DNA of 46,133 bases from CAYFJO01 sp964343305 (GTDB lineage Bacteria > Planctomycetota > Planctomycetia > Pirellulales > Pirellulaceae), in the NCBI GenBank assembly GCA_964343305.1, contig CAYFJO010000035.1, positions 1 through 46,133 on the forward strand. Reading direction: 5' to 3'. Positions within the stretch are counted from its first letter, which is position 1. Each line of letters starts with the position of its first letter. This document shows, piece by piece, positions 32,995-41,805 of this stretch. Under the pieces are notes generated by a model that worked only from the letters and a program-made list of their open reading frames with translations, searched no databases and had not been told where the DNA came from. The translations under genes and the position numbers were made by a program.

Positions 32995-33744
32995 ATGAAA
33001 AGCGATTTTCGGTCACGACTAGAAGCGGGCGACAAACTCTTTGGCACGATGGTGACGTTGACTTCGCCAGCCGTCGCCGAAGTGCTGGCGGACGTCGGCT
33101 TTGATTGGCTGTTTGTCGACGGCGAGCATGGTCCGTTTGAAACCGCGGATCTTCACGCCACGCTTCAGGCCGTGGGCGACCGGTCGGCCTGCATCGTTCG
33201 CGTGCCGGCAGCGGGCGAAGTTCCGATTAAGAAATCGCTCGACCTTGGAGCCACCGGGATCATCGTGCCGCAAGTAAACACGGCCGAACAAGCAGCACAA
33301 GTTGTCGCCTGGTCGCGCTACGCGCCGGACGGCACACGCGGCGTCGGCTTGGCCCGCGCTCACGGCTACGGATTGCGATTCAACGAATATCTCGAAGTGG
33401 CCAATGACCAAGTCACCGTCGTTGTCCAAGCGGAACACGCCCAAGCGGTGGAAAACATCGAGGCCATCGTCCAGGTCGCGGGTATCGACGCCGTGCTCAT
33501 CGGCCCCTACGATCTTGCCGCCAGTCTTGGCAAAATGGGCCAAGTCAACGATCCCCAAGTCGTCGAAGCGATCGATCACGTGACCACAACGTGTCTGGAC
33601 GCCGGCATTCCTCTAGGCATGTTCGGCGTCACGTCCGACGCGGTGAAACCTTACATCGAAAAGGGATTTACGCTCATCGTCATAGGCGTCGATACGCTGT
33701 TATTGGGCGGCGCGGCAAAACGGATCCTGTCAGAAGTGCGATAG
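32995..33744 (+). CDS. HpcH/HpaI family class II aldolase
   Basis: A 249-residue enzyme of the 2-keto-3-deoxy-sugar-acid aldolase group (HpcH/HpaI, PF03328). Its landmarks are DWLFVDGEHGPFE (catalytic His region), VRVPAAGEVPIKKSLDLGA, GIIVPQVNT, VVVQAEHAQAVENI (metal-ligand Glu), VLIGPYDLAASLGKMGQ (metal-ligand Asp) and GMFGVTSDA. The reaction is reversible retro-aldol cleavage to pyruvate plus an aldehyde with a divalent metal. 2-Dehydro-3-deoxyglucarate and 4-hydroxy-2-ketoheptanedioate aldolases cannot be distinguished by eye. It lies 24 bases after recG and may be co-transcribed, though functionally unrelated. Confidence 0.9.
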   Translation: MKSDFRSRLEAGDKLFGTMVTLTSPAVAEVLADVGFDWLFVDGEHGPFETADLHATLQAVGDRSACIVRVPAAGEVPIKKSLDLGATGIIVPQVNTAEQAAQVVAWSRYAPDGTRGVGLARAHGYGLRFNEYLEVANDQVTVVVQAEHAQAVENIEAIVQVAGIDAVLIGPYDLAASLGKMGQVNDPQVVEAIDHVTTTCLDAGIPLGMFGVTSDAVKPYIEKGFTLIVIGVDTLLLGGAAKRILSEVR

Positions 33745-33763
33745 TGGTTCAAAACGAGAAGTG

Positions 33764-34552
33764 TCAATTATTCTCGGTATCAGAACTGCCACCTTCGTTT
33801 TGTTCGTCATGCATCTGTCGCTCAGCCATTAGGTCGTCTGACACGAGGATGCGTTGAAAAAACATCATTAACAGCGTGCTCAAATAACGACGGCCCATTT
33901 CTCGCAGTTTCAGCTTGGAACTGCCCCAGGTGCGGCCGTACCAGCGGATGGGGATTTGTGCGATTTTGTATTTTCGGATCAGGGCACTCAGCGACATTTC
34001 CAACGTGATGTTGAAATGGCTCGCGTCGAACGGTCCGCAATCGCGAATCACGCTCGTCCGATACGCTTTGAACGCGTTGGTCAGGTCGTTGAAGCGGCAC
34101 CAAAACATCCACTTGATAAAGGTGTTCACAATGCGATTGACGATCCGTTTGACCGGCGGATAATGCTCGACCATCGCCCCTTGGATGAATCGCGAGCCGA
34201 AGACACAGTCGAAGCCCTCTTCGATCTTTCGATAATAGGCGACGGCGTCTTGCGGGTCATCGGACAGGTCGGCCATGAAGATGACAACCACGTCTCCCGT
34301 AACGGCCGCAAGTCCCGCTCGAATAGCGCGGCCGAATCCATTCGGGGCGGAACGGTTGACCAGTCGAATGGTTGGGTCGCTCTCGGACATTTGCCGAACG
34401 ACTTCCGCCGTGCCATCGTCACTGTTGTCGTTCACCACGATGATCTCCAGCGGAATTCCGTGCTCCTGGCCCACGACTTGCCGGAGTTGTTGTACACATT
34501 CGTCGATGTTTTTTTCTTCGTTGAAGGCGGGAATGACGATGGAAAGTTTCAT
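33764..34552 (-). CDS. Glycosyltransferase family 2, polyprenol-phosphate sugar transferase-like
   Basis: About 262 residues from the ATG at 34552 (MKLSIVIPAFNEEKNIDECV), the standard GT2 opening. A 19-residue upstream extension is rejected. The nucleotide-sugar site is IIVVNDNSDDGTAEV, followed by NGFGRAIRAGLAAVTGDVVV, the D-x-D region (MADLSDDPQD) and a C-terminal RWYGRTWGSSKLK. It has the compact DPM1-like form without long membrane helices, so it should load a sugar on dolichyl/undecaprenyl phosphate at the cytoplasmic face. The GT39-like membrane gene lies 28 bases upstream in the same operon and is a likely acceptor enzyme. Confidence 0.88.
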   Translation of the reverse strand: MKLSIVIPAFNEEKNIDECVQQLRQVVGQEHGIPLEIIVVNDNSDDGTAEVVRQMSESDPTIRLVNRSAPNGFGRAIRAGLAAVTGDVVVIFMADLSDDPQDAVAYYRKIEEGFDCVFGSRFIQGAMVEHYPPVKRIVNRIVNTFIKWMFWCRFNDLTNAFKAYRTSVIRDCGPFDASHFNITLEMSLSALIRKYKIAQIPIRWYGRTWGSSKLKLREMGRRYLSTLLMMFFQRILVSDDLMAERQMHDEQNEGGSSDTENN

Positions 34553-34580
34553 TTGAAAATCTGCAACGCGACGACCAAGG

Positions 34581-35990
34581 TTATTGTTCTTCCAGCACGC
34601 TGTATTCAATTCCGATCGAATTCGTCGTGGTTCGAATGACTTTGTACGTTCCGTGATGGCGCAACATCAAAATCAAATCGTCCTGGACACTATGGTAGCG
34701 TCGCCAAAGAATAAATCGTTTGTAAGTCGGGTAATTCTTCACAAAGTTGGACCACTCGCTGTGGTCGCCTGGCAGGCCGATGAATTTCTTATCGGGAAAC
34801 GCAAACGCCAACGACTCGGGATGATAAGTGCCGGAATTGGCCATGTAGTGGTCTTCGGTGAGAAACTCGCGCGGCGGTGTGAGGTCCTCGATCGGATAGA
34901 AAGGTTCGGGCATCAGGTAACCGGCGTCCAGTCCGCCGAACACAACAACCACGACAACCGCCGTCCACTTCCCGCGCAGTCTGGCGACGACTTGCGCCGT
35001 TGCGATAAAAAAGACGATGAAGACGATCAGGTAGTGCCGGAAGAAGTATCCCGTCATGGAGCGATCGAACAAGAGGATGAGGATACAAAACACGGCCAAC
35101 GTGGCAATCGTCTCTTTGCGGCGGCTGATCAGCGTCATGATCGTTCCGAGTGCCATGAAGACGATGGTGCCGACGCAGTAGCCGCGCGGTCCGTGAATCC
35201 ATTCCGGGTAGACGGCCATCTCGAGATACGTTTTGAGCGCGGTGGCTTGGACGGTTGGATGCATCGGCACAACGAGCGTCGAGATCAAATTAAACCCCTC
35301 GGTGTCCGTCGCTAGTCCATCCCATGTGAAGAGGTACTCATGGGCCGAAATGACACTGAAGTTGTAAATCCAAAATGGCAGTAGGCCGACCACGACCGCG
35401 GCGACGAAAGCCACGTAGCGCCTGATGGACAACGAAAACAGAAACAGAAAGATAGCGGGTGCAAAGTTCATGCGGCTGACCAGGCAGATTGCCATCAACA
35501 TGCCGGCGAGCACAAGCGACCACCACCTTTCATGCGTCGAAAGATAAAGTGCGGCCAGCAAGCAACACAGTGCCATGCTTTCGGAGCCAAGGTGGCAAGT
35601 GAAATTGATCGTCGGTCCATGAATGGCCAGCAAGGCGCTGGCGATGAGCGGGGCGCTGGACTCCGGATCGATGCGGCGAACGAAGAGATAAAGAAATCCG
35701 ACGCATGCTGCCGACAACAGGCCGGCAAAAACGAGCGGAGAAACGACGGGATGCAACAGCGCGGCTAGGCGATACCAGACGAAGTTGTACCAGAGATATG
35801 GTTGGCCGGCGAACAGCGTAAAGCCATCGCCGTCGGCAAGATTTCGAAACAACACCATGTGCCGCCACGGGTCGAAAAAGGGCGTCTCGATTTGCCACAA
35901 GAAAACAAAACGAACAACCAGCGCAAGCGACGTGACTGAAATGAACTCCAACAGGTGCGTTCGTTTTCGAAGGATTCCCGATGGGGTCAT
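34581..35990 (-). CDS. Polytopic membrane glycosyltransferase-like protein (GT39/ArnT-like)
   Basis: About 469 residues with about ten membrane segments (LEFISVTSLALVVRFVFLW, IYNFSVISAHEY, and so on). I start at the ATG at 35990. A TTG 36 bases upstream is an alternative. The early ETPFFDPWRHM loop with an acidic residue follows the first helix, as in GT-C fold enzymes. A large extracytoplasmic C-terminal part begins near residue 350. It pairs with the DPM1-like gene downstream, so the product may transfer lipid-linked sugar outside the cytoplasm. Substrate and acceptor are unknown. It is divergent from another GT39-like gene at 36169. Confidence 0.78.
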   Translation of the reverse strand: MTPSGILRKRTHLLEFISVTSLALVVRFVFLWQIETPFFDPWRHMVLFRNLADGDGFTLFAGQPYLWYNFVWYRLAALLHPVVSPLVFAGLLSAACVGFLYLFVRRIDPESSAPLIASALLAIHGPTINFTCHLGSESMALCCLLAALYLSTHERWWSLVLAGMLMAICLVSRMNFAPAIFLFLFSLSIRRYVAFVAAVVVGLLPFWIYNFSVISAHEYLFTWDGLATDTEGFNLISTLVVPMHPTVQATALKTYLEMAVYPEWIHGPRGYCVGTIVFMALGTIMTLISRRKETIATLAVFCILILLFDRSMTGYFFRHYLIVFIVFFIATAQVVARLRGKWTAVVVVVVFGGLDAGYLMPEPFYPIEDLTPPREFLTEDHYMANSGTYHPESLAFAFPDKKFIGLPGDHSEWSNFVKNYPTYKRFILWRRYHSVQDDLILMLRHHGTYKVIRTTTNSIGIEYSVLEEQ

Positions 35991-36168
35991 AGGCGGTAGA
36001 TGGATTGGTCGACGAGCAACTGCCAAGTTACGAGCGATTATAGGCTGGGGCCGGTGCGTTTTGAAGGGACCGCGGTGTTGTCGGTGTGATGGGGGCTGCT
36101 TAAGATTTGTAGACGTTTCGTAGCACGTCTCAACCTAACCTCTCAACATTGCCGGCTCTTTCGTTGTC

Positions 36169-38199
36169 ATGTCGCTTTACGACCGCATGCAGTCTTGTCT
36201 CGAACATCCGTGGTTTTATCGCGGCATGGCAGGCTTGATTCTCGCCGTCTATTTCGCCATTTGTTCAACGACCGCCGCGGTCAAAGGAAATACCTTCGAT
36301 GAAGGATTATTTCTTTCGGCCGGAATGACGATGTGGCGACACAACGATTACCACGTGATGCCTGAGGGCGGCAACTTGTATCAGCGGGTCGCGTCCCTTC
36401 CGTTGGTGTTCCGGGGCGCGGAACTGCCGCCCGCTGACGAACCGAACTGGCCTCTCCCGTTCGATTTGGCTGACCAGTTGTTTTTCGAATTGAGCAACGA
36501 CGCCGCGGACGTTCTTTGGTGGGGACGATTGCCGACCATCGTTTGCGGCATGCTATTTGGTTGGGTCGTGTTTTGCTGGGCAAGCTCGCTTTGGGGCCGA
36601 GGTGCGGGACTCGTAAGCTTGCTGCTTTACGCGTTCAGCCCGACCATCCTAGCCAGCAGCAGTGTGGCGACGGCCGACCTGTTTACCAGCGGAATGATGC
36701 TTTTGTCGTTGGGCGCGTTTTGGATGCTGTTGCATCGCATGACCATCCCGTGGTTTGTGGCAAGCTGTCTGGCGGTTGGTGGTCTTTCGGCGACGAAGCA
36801 CTCATTCGTTGCGATTGCACCTGTTTTTGTGTTGTTGATTTTGCTGCGCCTGTGGAGCACGGCGCCAATCCAGATTCGCGTGCGAAGTGTCGCCGTTGTG
36901 TCTTCCCATTTGGCGCGTGTCGTCTTGTTTGCTGGTTTGTGTTTGGGCCACATCGTGGCAATCTTTGTCGTTCAATGGGCGCTGTTCGGGTTTTCGTATG
37001 AGGATCCGAATCCACAGGTTCCGCGAGATGCTCGATATGTGACCGATGTCGACGACTACCGAAATGCAGAAGGCGCCCTGCCGGCCTTGATTTCGTTTTG
37101 CCACGATTACCGTCTGCTCCCAGAAGCATGTCTCTATGGAGTGAGTTTCCAATACCAAGAGACGCGAAGACGTTCCTCATTTCTGATGGGTGAGTATGGT
37201 GACACAGGTTTTTGGTATTTCTTTCCCGTTACGTTCTTGATTAAGACTCCCGTCCCATGGCTGCTGGTCATCCTTGCGGTGATTTGGGCCGCGTGGCTTC
37301 GCTGGCGGCGCAACACCACCGCGAACCATTCCCAAAAGGCAAACCAACTCCGAAACGACTTGTATCAAACGGCACCACTTTGGGGGCTGCTGATTGTGTA
37401 TTGGCTGTTTGTGCTGACATCCAAGATCAACATTGGTCATCGCCATCTCTTGCCGATCTATCCAGCGATCTGTGTTTTGGGCGGCGCCTCGATATGGTGG
37501 ATTCGCCGTGGGGCTCGGTTTTCGAAGATTGCGATCTCGTTCGTGTTGGCTTGGGTCGTGGTCGGTTGTTTGTTGTCGTGGCCAAACTACATCGCATTCT
37601 TCAACGTGGCGGGCGGAGGTCCGAAAAATGGATATCGATACCTGGTGGACAGCTCACTAGATTGGGGACAAGATCTCCCCACACTTCGGCGCTGGTTAGA
37701 AGCCGACCTTGAAAAGGACCCTGACCGTGGACCAGTTTACTTGGCCTATTTCGGCACGGGCAAGCCACATTCTTATGTCAAAGACGCCATTCTGCTTCCG
37801 CAAGATCATGAACGCGCAACCGCCGACAACTTGCCACGCAGGACGATCGCGAGGCAACTCCGTCCCGGCACGTACTGCATTAGTGCAACGCAGTTGCAAG
37901 GTGTCTACGATCGTCCGCACGGCCCGTGGACGGTGGAATCGGAGAGGCGATATCGTGAAGACGGCCAGCTTCTTGAAATGTTGAATACCCCTGAGTTGGC
38001 GGACAAAATGAATCTACAACAAGGCTCAAGAGAATGGAGGGCTTTGCTATACGAATACGATCTTCTGCGTTTCAAAAGGCTTTGCCGACATTTGTTGAAA
38101 ATAGAGCCGGATGCTTTTGTCGGCTATTCCATTCTCATCTATCGGATCAATGAAGTAGATTTGGCGGAGGCACTATACGGGCCCCGCGTTGGTACTTAA
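36169..38199 (+). CDS. GT39 (ArnT/PMT-like) membrane glycosyltransferase
   Basis: A 676-residue protein. The first helix (about 20-38) is followed by KGNTFDEGLFLSAG with the adjacent acidic pair D44-E45, the catalytic-type DE of GT39 enzymes. About ten to twelve helices follow, including WGRLPTIVCGMLFGWVVFCW and LVSLLLYAFSPTILASSSVA. A soluble outer domain starts near 490 (DSSLDWGQDLPTLRRWL), the dolichyl-phosphate-mannose-type motif of planctomycete glycosyltransferases. It transfers sugars from a polyprenol phosphate to protein or lipid at the outer face. It is divergent from the 34581 gene. The Hint-domain gene follows 214 bases downstream. Confidence 0.85.
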   Translation: MSLYDRMQSCLEHPWFYRGMAGLILAVYFAICSTTAAVKGNTFDEGLFLSAGMTMWRHNDYHVMPEGGNLYQRVASLPLVFRGAELPPADEPNWPLPFDLADQLFFELSNDAADVLWWGRLPTIVCGMLFGWVVFCWASSLWGRGAGLVSLLLYAFSPTILASSSVATADLFTSGMMLLSLGAFWMLLHRMTIPWFVASCLAVGGLSATKHSFVAIAPVFVLLILLRLWSTAPIQIRVRSVAVVSSHLARVVLFAGLCLGHIVAIFVVQWALFGFSYEDPNPQVPRDARYVTDVDDYRNAEGALPALISFCHDYRLLPEACLYGVSFQYQETRRRSSFLMGEYGDTGFWYFFPVTFLIKTPVPWLLVILAVIWAAWLRWRRNTTANHSQKANQLRNDLYQTAPLWGLLIVYWLFVLTSKINIGHRHLLPIYPAICVLGGASIWWIRRGARFSKIAISFVLAWVVVGCLLSWPNYIAFFNVAGGGPKNGYRYLVDSSLDWGQDLPTLRRWLEADLEKDPDRGPVYLAYFGTGKPHSYVKDAILLPQDHERATADNLPRRTIARQLRPGTYCISATQLQGVYDRPHGPWTVESERRYREDGQLLEMLNTPELADKMNLQQGSREWRALLYEYDLLRFKRLCRHLLKIEPDAFVGYSILIYRINEVDLAEALYGPRVGT

Positions 38200-38413
38200 C
38201 GACAAAGTCCGTGAAGATAATCTCTCGCCGACCAAACAGTGGAAATTTCGCGTCTTCTGCTGTATTGGCCCCGTGGTTGGTGGATTCAGTGTCTTCTTGC
38301 TCTGGCCAGAGCTTTTCGATGGGCGAGCCAAGGCAATGGATTTGCGGATTCTTCACGTCAATGCGACAATCAATACTTTCGATCCACTAGCTCCAATCAC
38401 TAGCGAGAACGCC

Positions 38414-39820
38414 ATGAAACTCATCTTCTTATCGAAGTGTGTTGTTATTACTGCTGCTCTTTACATCGTCCAGGCGATACGGGCAGACGAAGCGGAAAAG
38501 GACACGGCCAATGCGTCCGCAGGGATTGTGGTTTCCAAAGCCGACGAGCATGGCATCGTGACGAAAGCACGGCCTATCCTGCCAAAACTAACGACCGGCG
38601 ACCCACTGCGGTTTGCCCTGCACTTTGAAACCAAGGATGGCCCCGTCGATCATGGTGATCCAAAGCTCGGCCCACAATTGCTCGATCGGACCGCTACCCT
38701 GGACACGTTCGAAGTCGCGATTCGGACGCCAGGCGAGAATTGGCAGGTGCTTCGCGGAGACATCGGCGATGCGAGTCCACGAAAAACAATGCTGTACAAC
38801 AACGGCACATTCTTACTTGAAGTGCGTGAAGAAGGACTTGCATCGCTGATGATCAACGGACAACAAGAATTGCTACTGCCGTGGAAGTGGAAACATCCCA
38901 TGACGGAGGGCGAATACCAAATTGCCGTTCGCGGCACACTGAAATTGGGCACGATGGAACGAACGATTCGGGAGCGTGGCAAAGCACCCAAGAAGATTCC
39001 CGCAACGAAAATGGAGGTCGCCTTTCAAAGCAAACCGGTCAAGTTACACGTCAGTCGCGAGGACATGACCGACCAATCGGTCGCGGAACTTTCCAAGCAG
39101 GCGATCGAAGCACTCAAGAAGCATGCGACCGTGGCTGCGGAGAAGCTGACGGTGGGCACAGTCGATGGGCTTCCGATTGCCGACGCAAAGGGAAATCGAG
39201 TGATCCGAGTCAAGACAACCATTCCACCGCCACCCAAGCCGCCAGGTGGAATTGTCATCGCGATCGCTGGGGGAACCGGATACTGGCAATATGAGATCAC
39301 GATGACGCCCGACGGCAAAGTCGTTTCGTTCGCGCGAGCACGTAAGGGCTTTTGTGTTGCCCGCGGAACGAAGATCGCGACACCTGAAGGTGACATTCCC
39401 GTTGAAGAATTAATCGAGGGCCAACAAGTTTGGGCTTACCATGTCCAAGATCAAACAAACGTTCCGGCAACAATACGTACCATCATCACGAATAAAGCCC
39501 ACACGTGTGTAAGAATCAATGGCGATCTTCGCGTCACTGCGGCGCACCCAGTCCTCGTCAAACGTCTCGACACATTGGAATGGACACCAGCAGGTTCTCT
39601 GCGAGAAGGGGACAAGTTGTTGTCGCGAGACGGTACACTGTCGGATCTGACCAGCGTTGAAATCGAAGACGGCAAATTCGACGTCTTTGATCTCGCCGTT
39701 GACCGTCCACACAATTTCTTCGCAGGTGGCATCCTCGTTCACAATAAAAGCATCGCGTGGACGCCGCAAGCGTTTGTACCGTGGTACGCGTTGTTCAACC
39801 GCGCACCTGCGTTGAAGTGA
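38414..39820 (+). CDS. Secreted protein with C-terminal Hint (intein/Hedgehog-type) domain
   Basis: A 468-residue protein from the ATG at 38414 with signal peptide MKLIFLSKCVVITAALYIVQ...IRA-DE. A frame extension to 38189 is not supported. Residues about 30-300 are a beta-rich, Lys-rich extracytoplasmic part with no motif I recognise. Residues about 313-444 are a Hint domain: C314 in GFCVARGTKIATPEG (block A), T375-A-A-H378 in VTAAHPVLV (block B TxxH), and FFAGGILVH443-N444 at the end (blocks F/G). No homing endonuclease is inserted. N444 is followed by Lys, not Cys, Ser or Thr, so full splicing is unlikely. Self-cleavage at C314, as in bacterial intein-like domains, is possible. The tail after N444 is 24 residues. 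Confidence 0.85.
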   Translation: MKLIFLSKCVVITAALYIVQAIRADEAEKDTANASAGIVVSKADEHGIVTKARPILPKLTTGDPLRFALHFETKDGPVDHGDPKLGPQLLDRTATLDTFEVAIRTPGENWQVLRGDIGDASPRKTMLYNNGTFLLEVREEGLASLMINGQQELLLPWKWKHPMTEGEYQIAVRGTLKLGTMERTIRERGKAPKKIPATKMEVAFQSKPVKLHVSREDMTDQSVAELSKQAIEALKKHATVAAEKLTVGTVDGLPIADAKGNRVIRVKTTIPPPPKPPGGIVIAIAGGTGYWQYEITMTPDGKVVSFARARKGFCVARGTKIATPEGDIPVEELIEGQQVWAYHVQDQTNVPATIRTIITNKAHTCVRINGDLRVTAAHPVLVKRLDTLEWTPAGSLREGDKLLSRDGTLSDLTSVEIEDGKFDVFDLAVDRPHNFFAGGILVHNKSIAWTPQAFVPWYALFNRAPALK

Positions 39821-39916
39821 CGTTTCCAACCCCATTTCGAATCCAGAACTCGAGTTGATCCACATCCAGACGGCTGTAACGGCCATACGTTGAAATAACG
39901 CCGGTATCAAACGAAC

Positions 39917-40203
39917 GTGACGAGTGATCCACGAGTTCTCCTTTGCCTTCTACTATCTGCCCTAATTCTGCAACATTGCGGTCGTTTGTTGTCGGCAACC
40001 TATTCGGCTTCGAGTTGGACAACGTTGCGGGACACGTCGCCAACTGTGAACGCTGTGATGCCGATTTGCAACAACTGGATGACTACGCGGACGGGTTGAT
40101 CTCCGATCTGCAAACAGTTGCCAGCGAACGGTCCGTTGAAAAGACGAGTGTTCCACGCCGATTGCTCGCCGTCGTGCGCAGCGACGCAACGACTGAATCC
40201 TAA
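39917..40203 (+). pseudogene. Decayed N-terminal zinc-finger-like domain of a planctomycete Ser/Thr kinase
   Basis: In the frame 39943-40203 the text CPNSATLRSFVVGNLFGFEL, AGHVANCERCDADLQQLDD and YADGLISDLQTV matches the anti-sigma-like HxxxCxxC domain that precedes planctomycete Hanks-type kinases. The start of such proteins (MTSDPRV) appears one frame away, from the GTG at 39917. A one-base frameshift therefore separates start and domain, and the TAA at 40201 cuts the rest. No kinase domain follows. No ribosome site is seen. Confidence 0.5.
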
Positions 40204-40490
40204 TGCATTAGATGTTGAGCTCGGCGCGAAAGCGATCTCGATTGAATGACCAAAGACACGCCCACCTTGGTCAACTCGGCGGTATGCGTAATTGACTCAG
40301 GTCGTTTTGTCATGAGCGCGCAAGGAAAACCGAAATAGTGTCAATTCTGACGGCGCGCCGAACGCAAGACTGGCGATAGGTGAATTAGCGGAGTCAATTT
40401 GATTCGTGCAAGAGGTGTGCACCACCGACGTGAGTTTCGAGAGGCGCTTTCAACCGATGCGTGTTACCACAAAGCGACCACACTCCCTGC
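40204..40490. other. Intergenic, no gene recognised
   Basis: This space between the kinase fragment and the permease stop contains a 12-base palindrome (ctaatgcattag at 40200-40211). I see no frame or RNA that I can support. Confidence 0.5.
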
Positions 40491-41135
40491 TCACAGTTCG
40501 CTGCGACGGAGGTAATACCAACTCCCGATCCAGAAACAGCCAACGGCCATAATAAGATTCATGGTAAACCACCAGCCAGGTTCGCTAAATGTTGGCGACA
40601 CCTCTCTGATCATTCCGGTCAAGTCTGCCACTCCCGCACTGATCAATGCTGCAAAAATTCCGCTCAAAGTCGCTAGGGCGGGGGACGATAGAATCGCAGA
40701 GACAAGCCAGCTCACGCCGCAAATCAAAAGGCAGATACTGACGACCAGACCGAAGACGTGAAGACTGTCGGGCCGTTTTTGAAGCGGCTGGAACTCAACT
40801 TGCTGCATCAGCGTCAGCAGATTGGCTGCGCAGAGAACGACGAATGCAGTTAGCGACAGAAACAGCTTGCTAGTTAGCAGGTGAGAGCGTGGCAGCGGCA
40901 AATAGGCGATAAACTCAGCGGTTCGATCGGCACGGTCCCCGGCAATCGCATTGCCGGCCAGCGTTGCAAGGGTCAGTGCTGAAAAAAGCAACACCACGAA
41001 TCCGTCGGGCGCGAACAGGTCGTTGCGGTCGAGTGCCAAGAAGAAGGCGGACACGCTGGACAACAGGACTAGTACACCCCCGGTAGCTACGATGATCCGG
41101 TTGCGACGATACTCTCTCCAGAGAAGCCAATTCAT
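40491..41135 (-). CDS. ABC-2-type permease subunit B of the GntR-linked transporter
   Basis: A 214-residue membrane protein with six hydrophobic segments (IIVATGGVLVLLSSVSAFFL, GFVVLLFSALTLATLAGNAI, AFVVLCAANLLTLM, and so on). The N-terminal MNWLLWREYRRNR and the AGNAIAGDRADRTAEFIAYLPLPRSHLL loop match the neighbouring permease at 41152, so the two are tandem paralogues. They probably form the heterodimeric membrane part of an ABC exporter with the ATPase at 41802. It is the last gene of the operon, and 16 bases separate it from the upstream permease. The exported substrate is unknown. Confidence 0.85.
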   Translation of the reverse strand: MNWLLWREYRRNRIIVATGGVLVLLSSVSAFFLALDRNDLFAPDGFVVLLFSALTLATLAGNAIAGDRADRTAEFIAYLPLPRSHLLTSKLFLSLTAFVVLCAANLLTLMQQVEFQPLQKRPDSLHVFGLVVSICLLICGVSWLVSAILSSPALATLSGIFAALISAGVADLTGMIREVSPTFSEPGWWFTMNLIMAVGCFWIGSWYYLRRSEL

Positions 41136-41151
41136 GTCTTGCTCCTGTTAC

Positions 41152-41805
41152 CTACGGTGCGCTGCGACGAAGATACGCCCAGGTCCCGATACTGAAGGAG
41201 ACAACGGCGACAGTAAGACCAATCGTGTTGTACAAATCGAGCGTGGGTTCGAAGACGTAGTCGACTAGGTTCTCTTCCATATTGGAAACAGTATGTTCTT
41301 CTAACTTCATTGTCGTAAGAAAAAAAACTAGCGAACTAACCAAAACGACAATATGCGCACACCATCCCATCACGCTCGCAAAGACGGTAGACGACTGAAT
41401 CGACGAGAGGCACCAACCCACTCCGTATATCACGAAGAATGAAGTGGGGAACGGGAAAACGCCCGGACAGTCGGCCGGGGCAATCAGTGCACTGACACTC
41501 CACATGGCTGTGATCGTAATCATGAAAAGCAACAGTTTGCTGGCAACGAGACGTGGTCGACGCAACGGCAGGTAGGCGACGAACTCAGCTGAGCAGTCCG
41601 CTCGCTCTCCGGCAATGGCGTTGCCTGCCAACATCGCAACTGTTAGCTCGGACAACAAGATAACCAAGACCCAAGCGGTTTCGTGGTCATCCGAGCCGCC
41701 GATACTGTTCAAGAAGACGATCATGCAAGGCAGCAGCAGTCCCATGAAACCCACGGTCAGGATGAGTCGATTCAGACGATATTCTCTCCAAAGAAGCCAA
41801 CTCAT
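41152..41805 (-). CDS. ABC-2-type permease subunit A of the GntR-linked transporter
   Basis: A 217-residue protein with six predicted membrane segments and the start MSWLLWREYRLNR and loop AGNAIAGERADCSAEFVAYL, nearly parallel to the permease at 40491. Its ATG overlaps the stop of the ATPase gene by four bases (ATGA, 41802-41805), which signals translational coupling. The two permeases are diverged paralogues: the segment after the shared loop (ITITAMWSVSALIAPADCPG) has little in common. Confidence 0.87.
   Translation of the reverse strand: MSWLLWREYRLNRLILTVGFMGLLLPCMIVFLNSIGGSDDHETAWVLVILLSELTVAMLAGNAIAGERADCSAEFVAYLPLRRPRLVASKLLLFMITITAMWSVSALIAPADCPGVFPFPTSFFVIYGVGWCLSSIQSSTVFASVMGWCAHIVVLVSSLVFFLTTMKLEEHTVSNMEENLVDYVFEPTLDLYNTIGLTVAVVSFSIGTWAYLRRSAP

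Noticed and set aside
38189..38413. Upstream extension of the Hint-domain protein with a membrane-like stretch
   Set aside because: The ATG at 38414 gives a complete signal peptide. The upstream codons add a second hydrophobic segment with no ribosome site and would hide the signal.
39795..40043. Minus-strand 82-codon frame
   Set aside because: It overlaps the plus-strand zinc-finger-like domain that matches a known family better.
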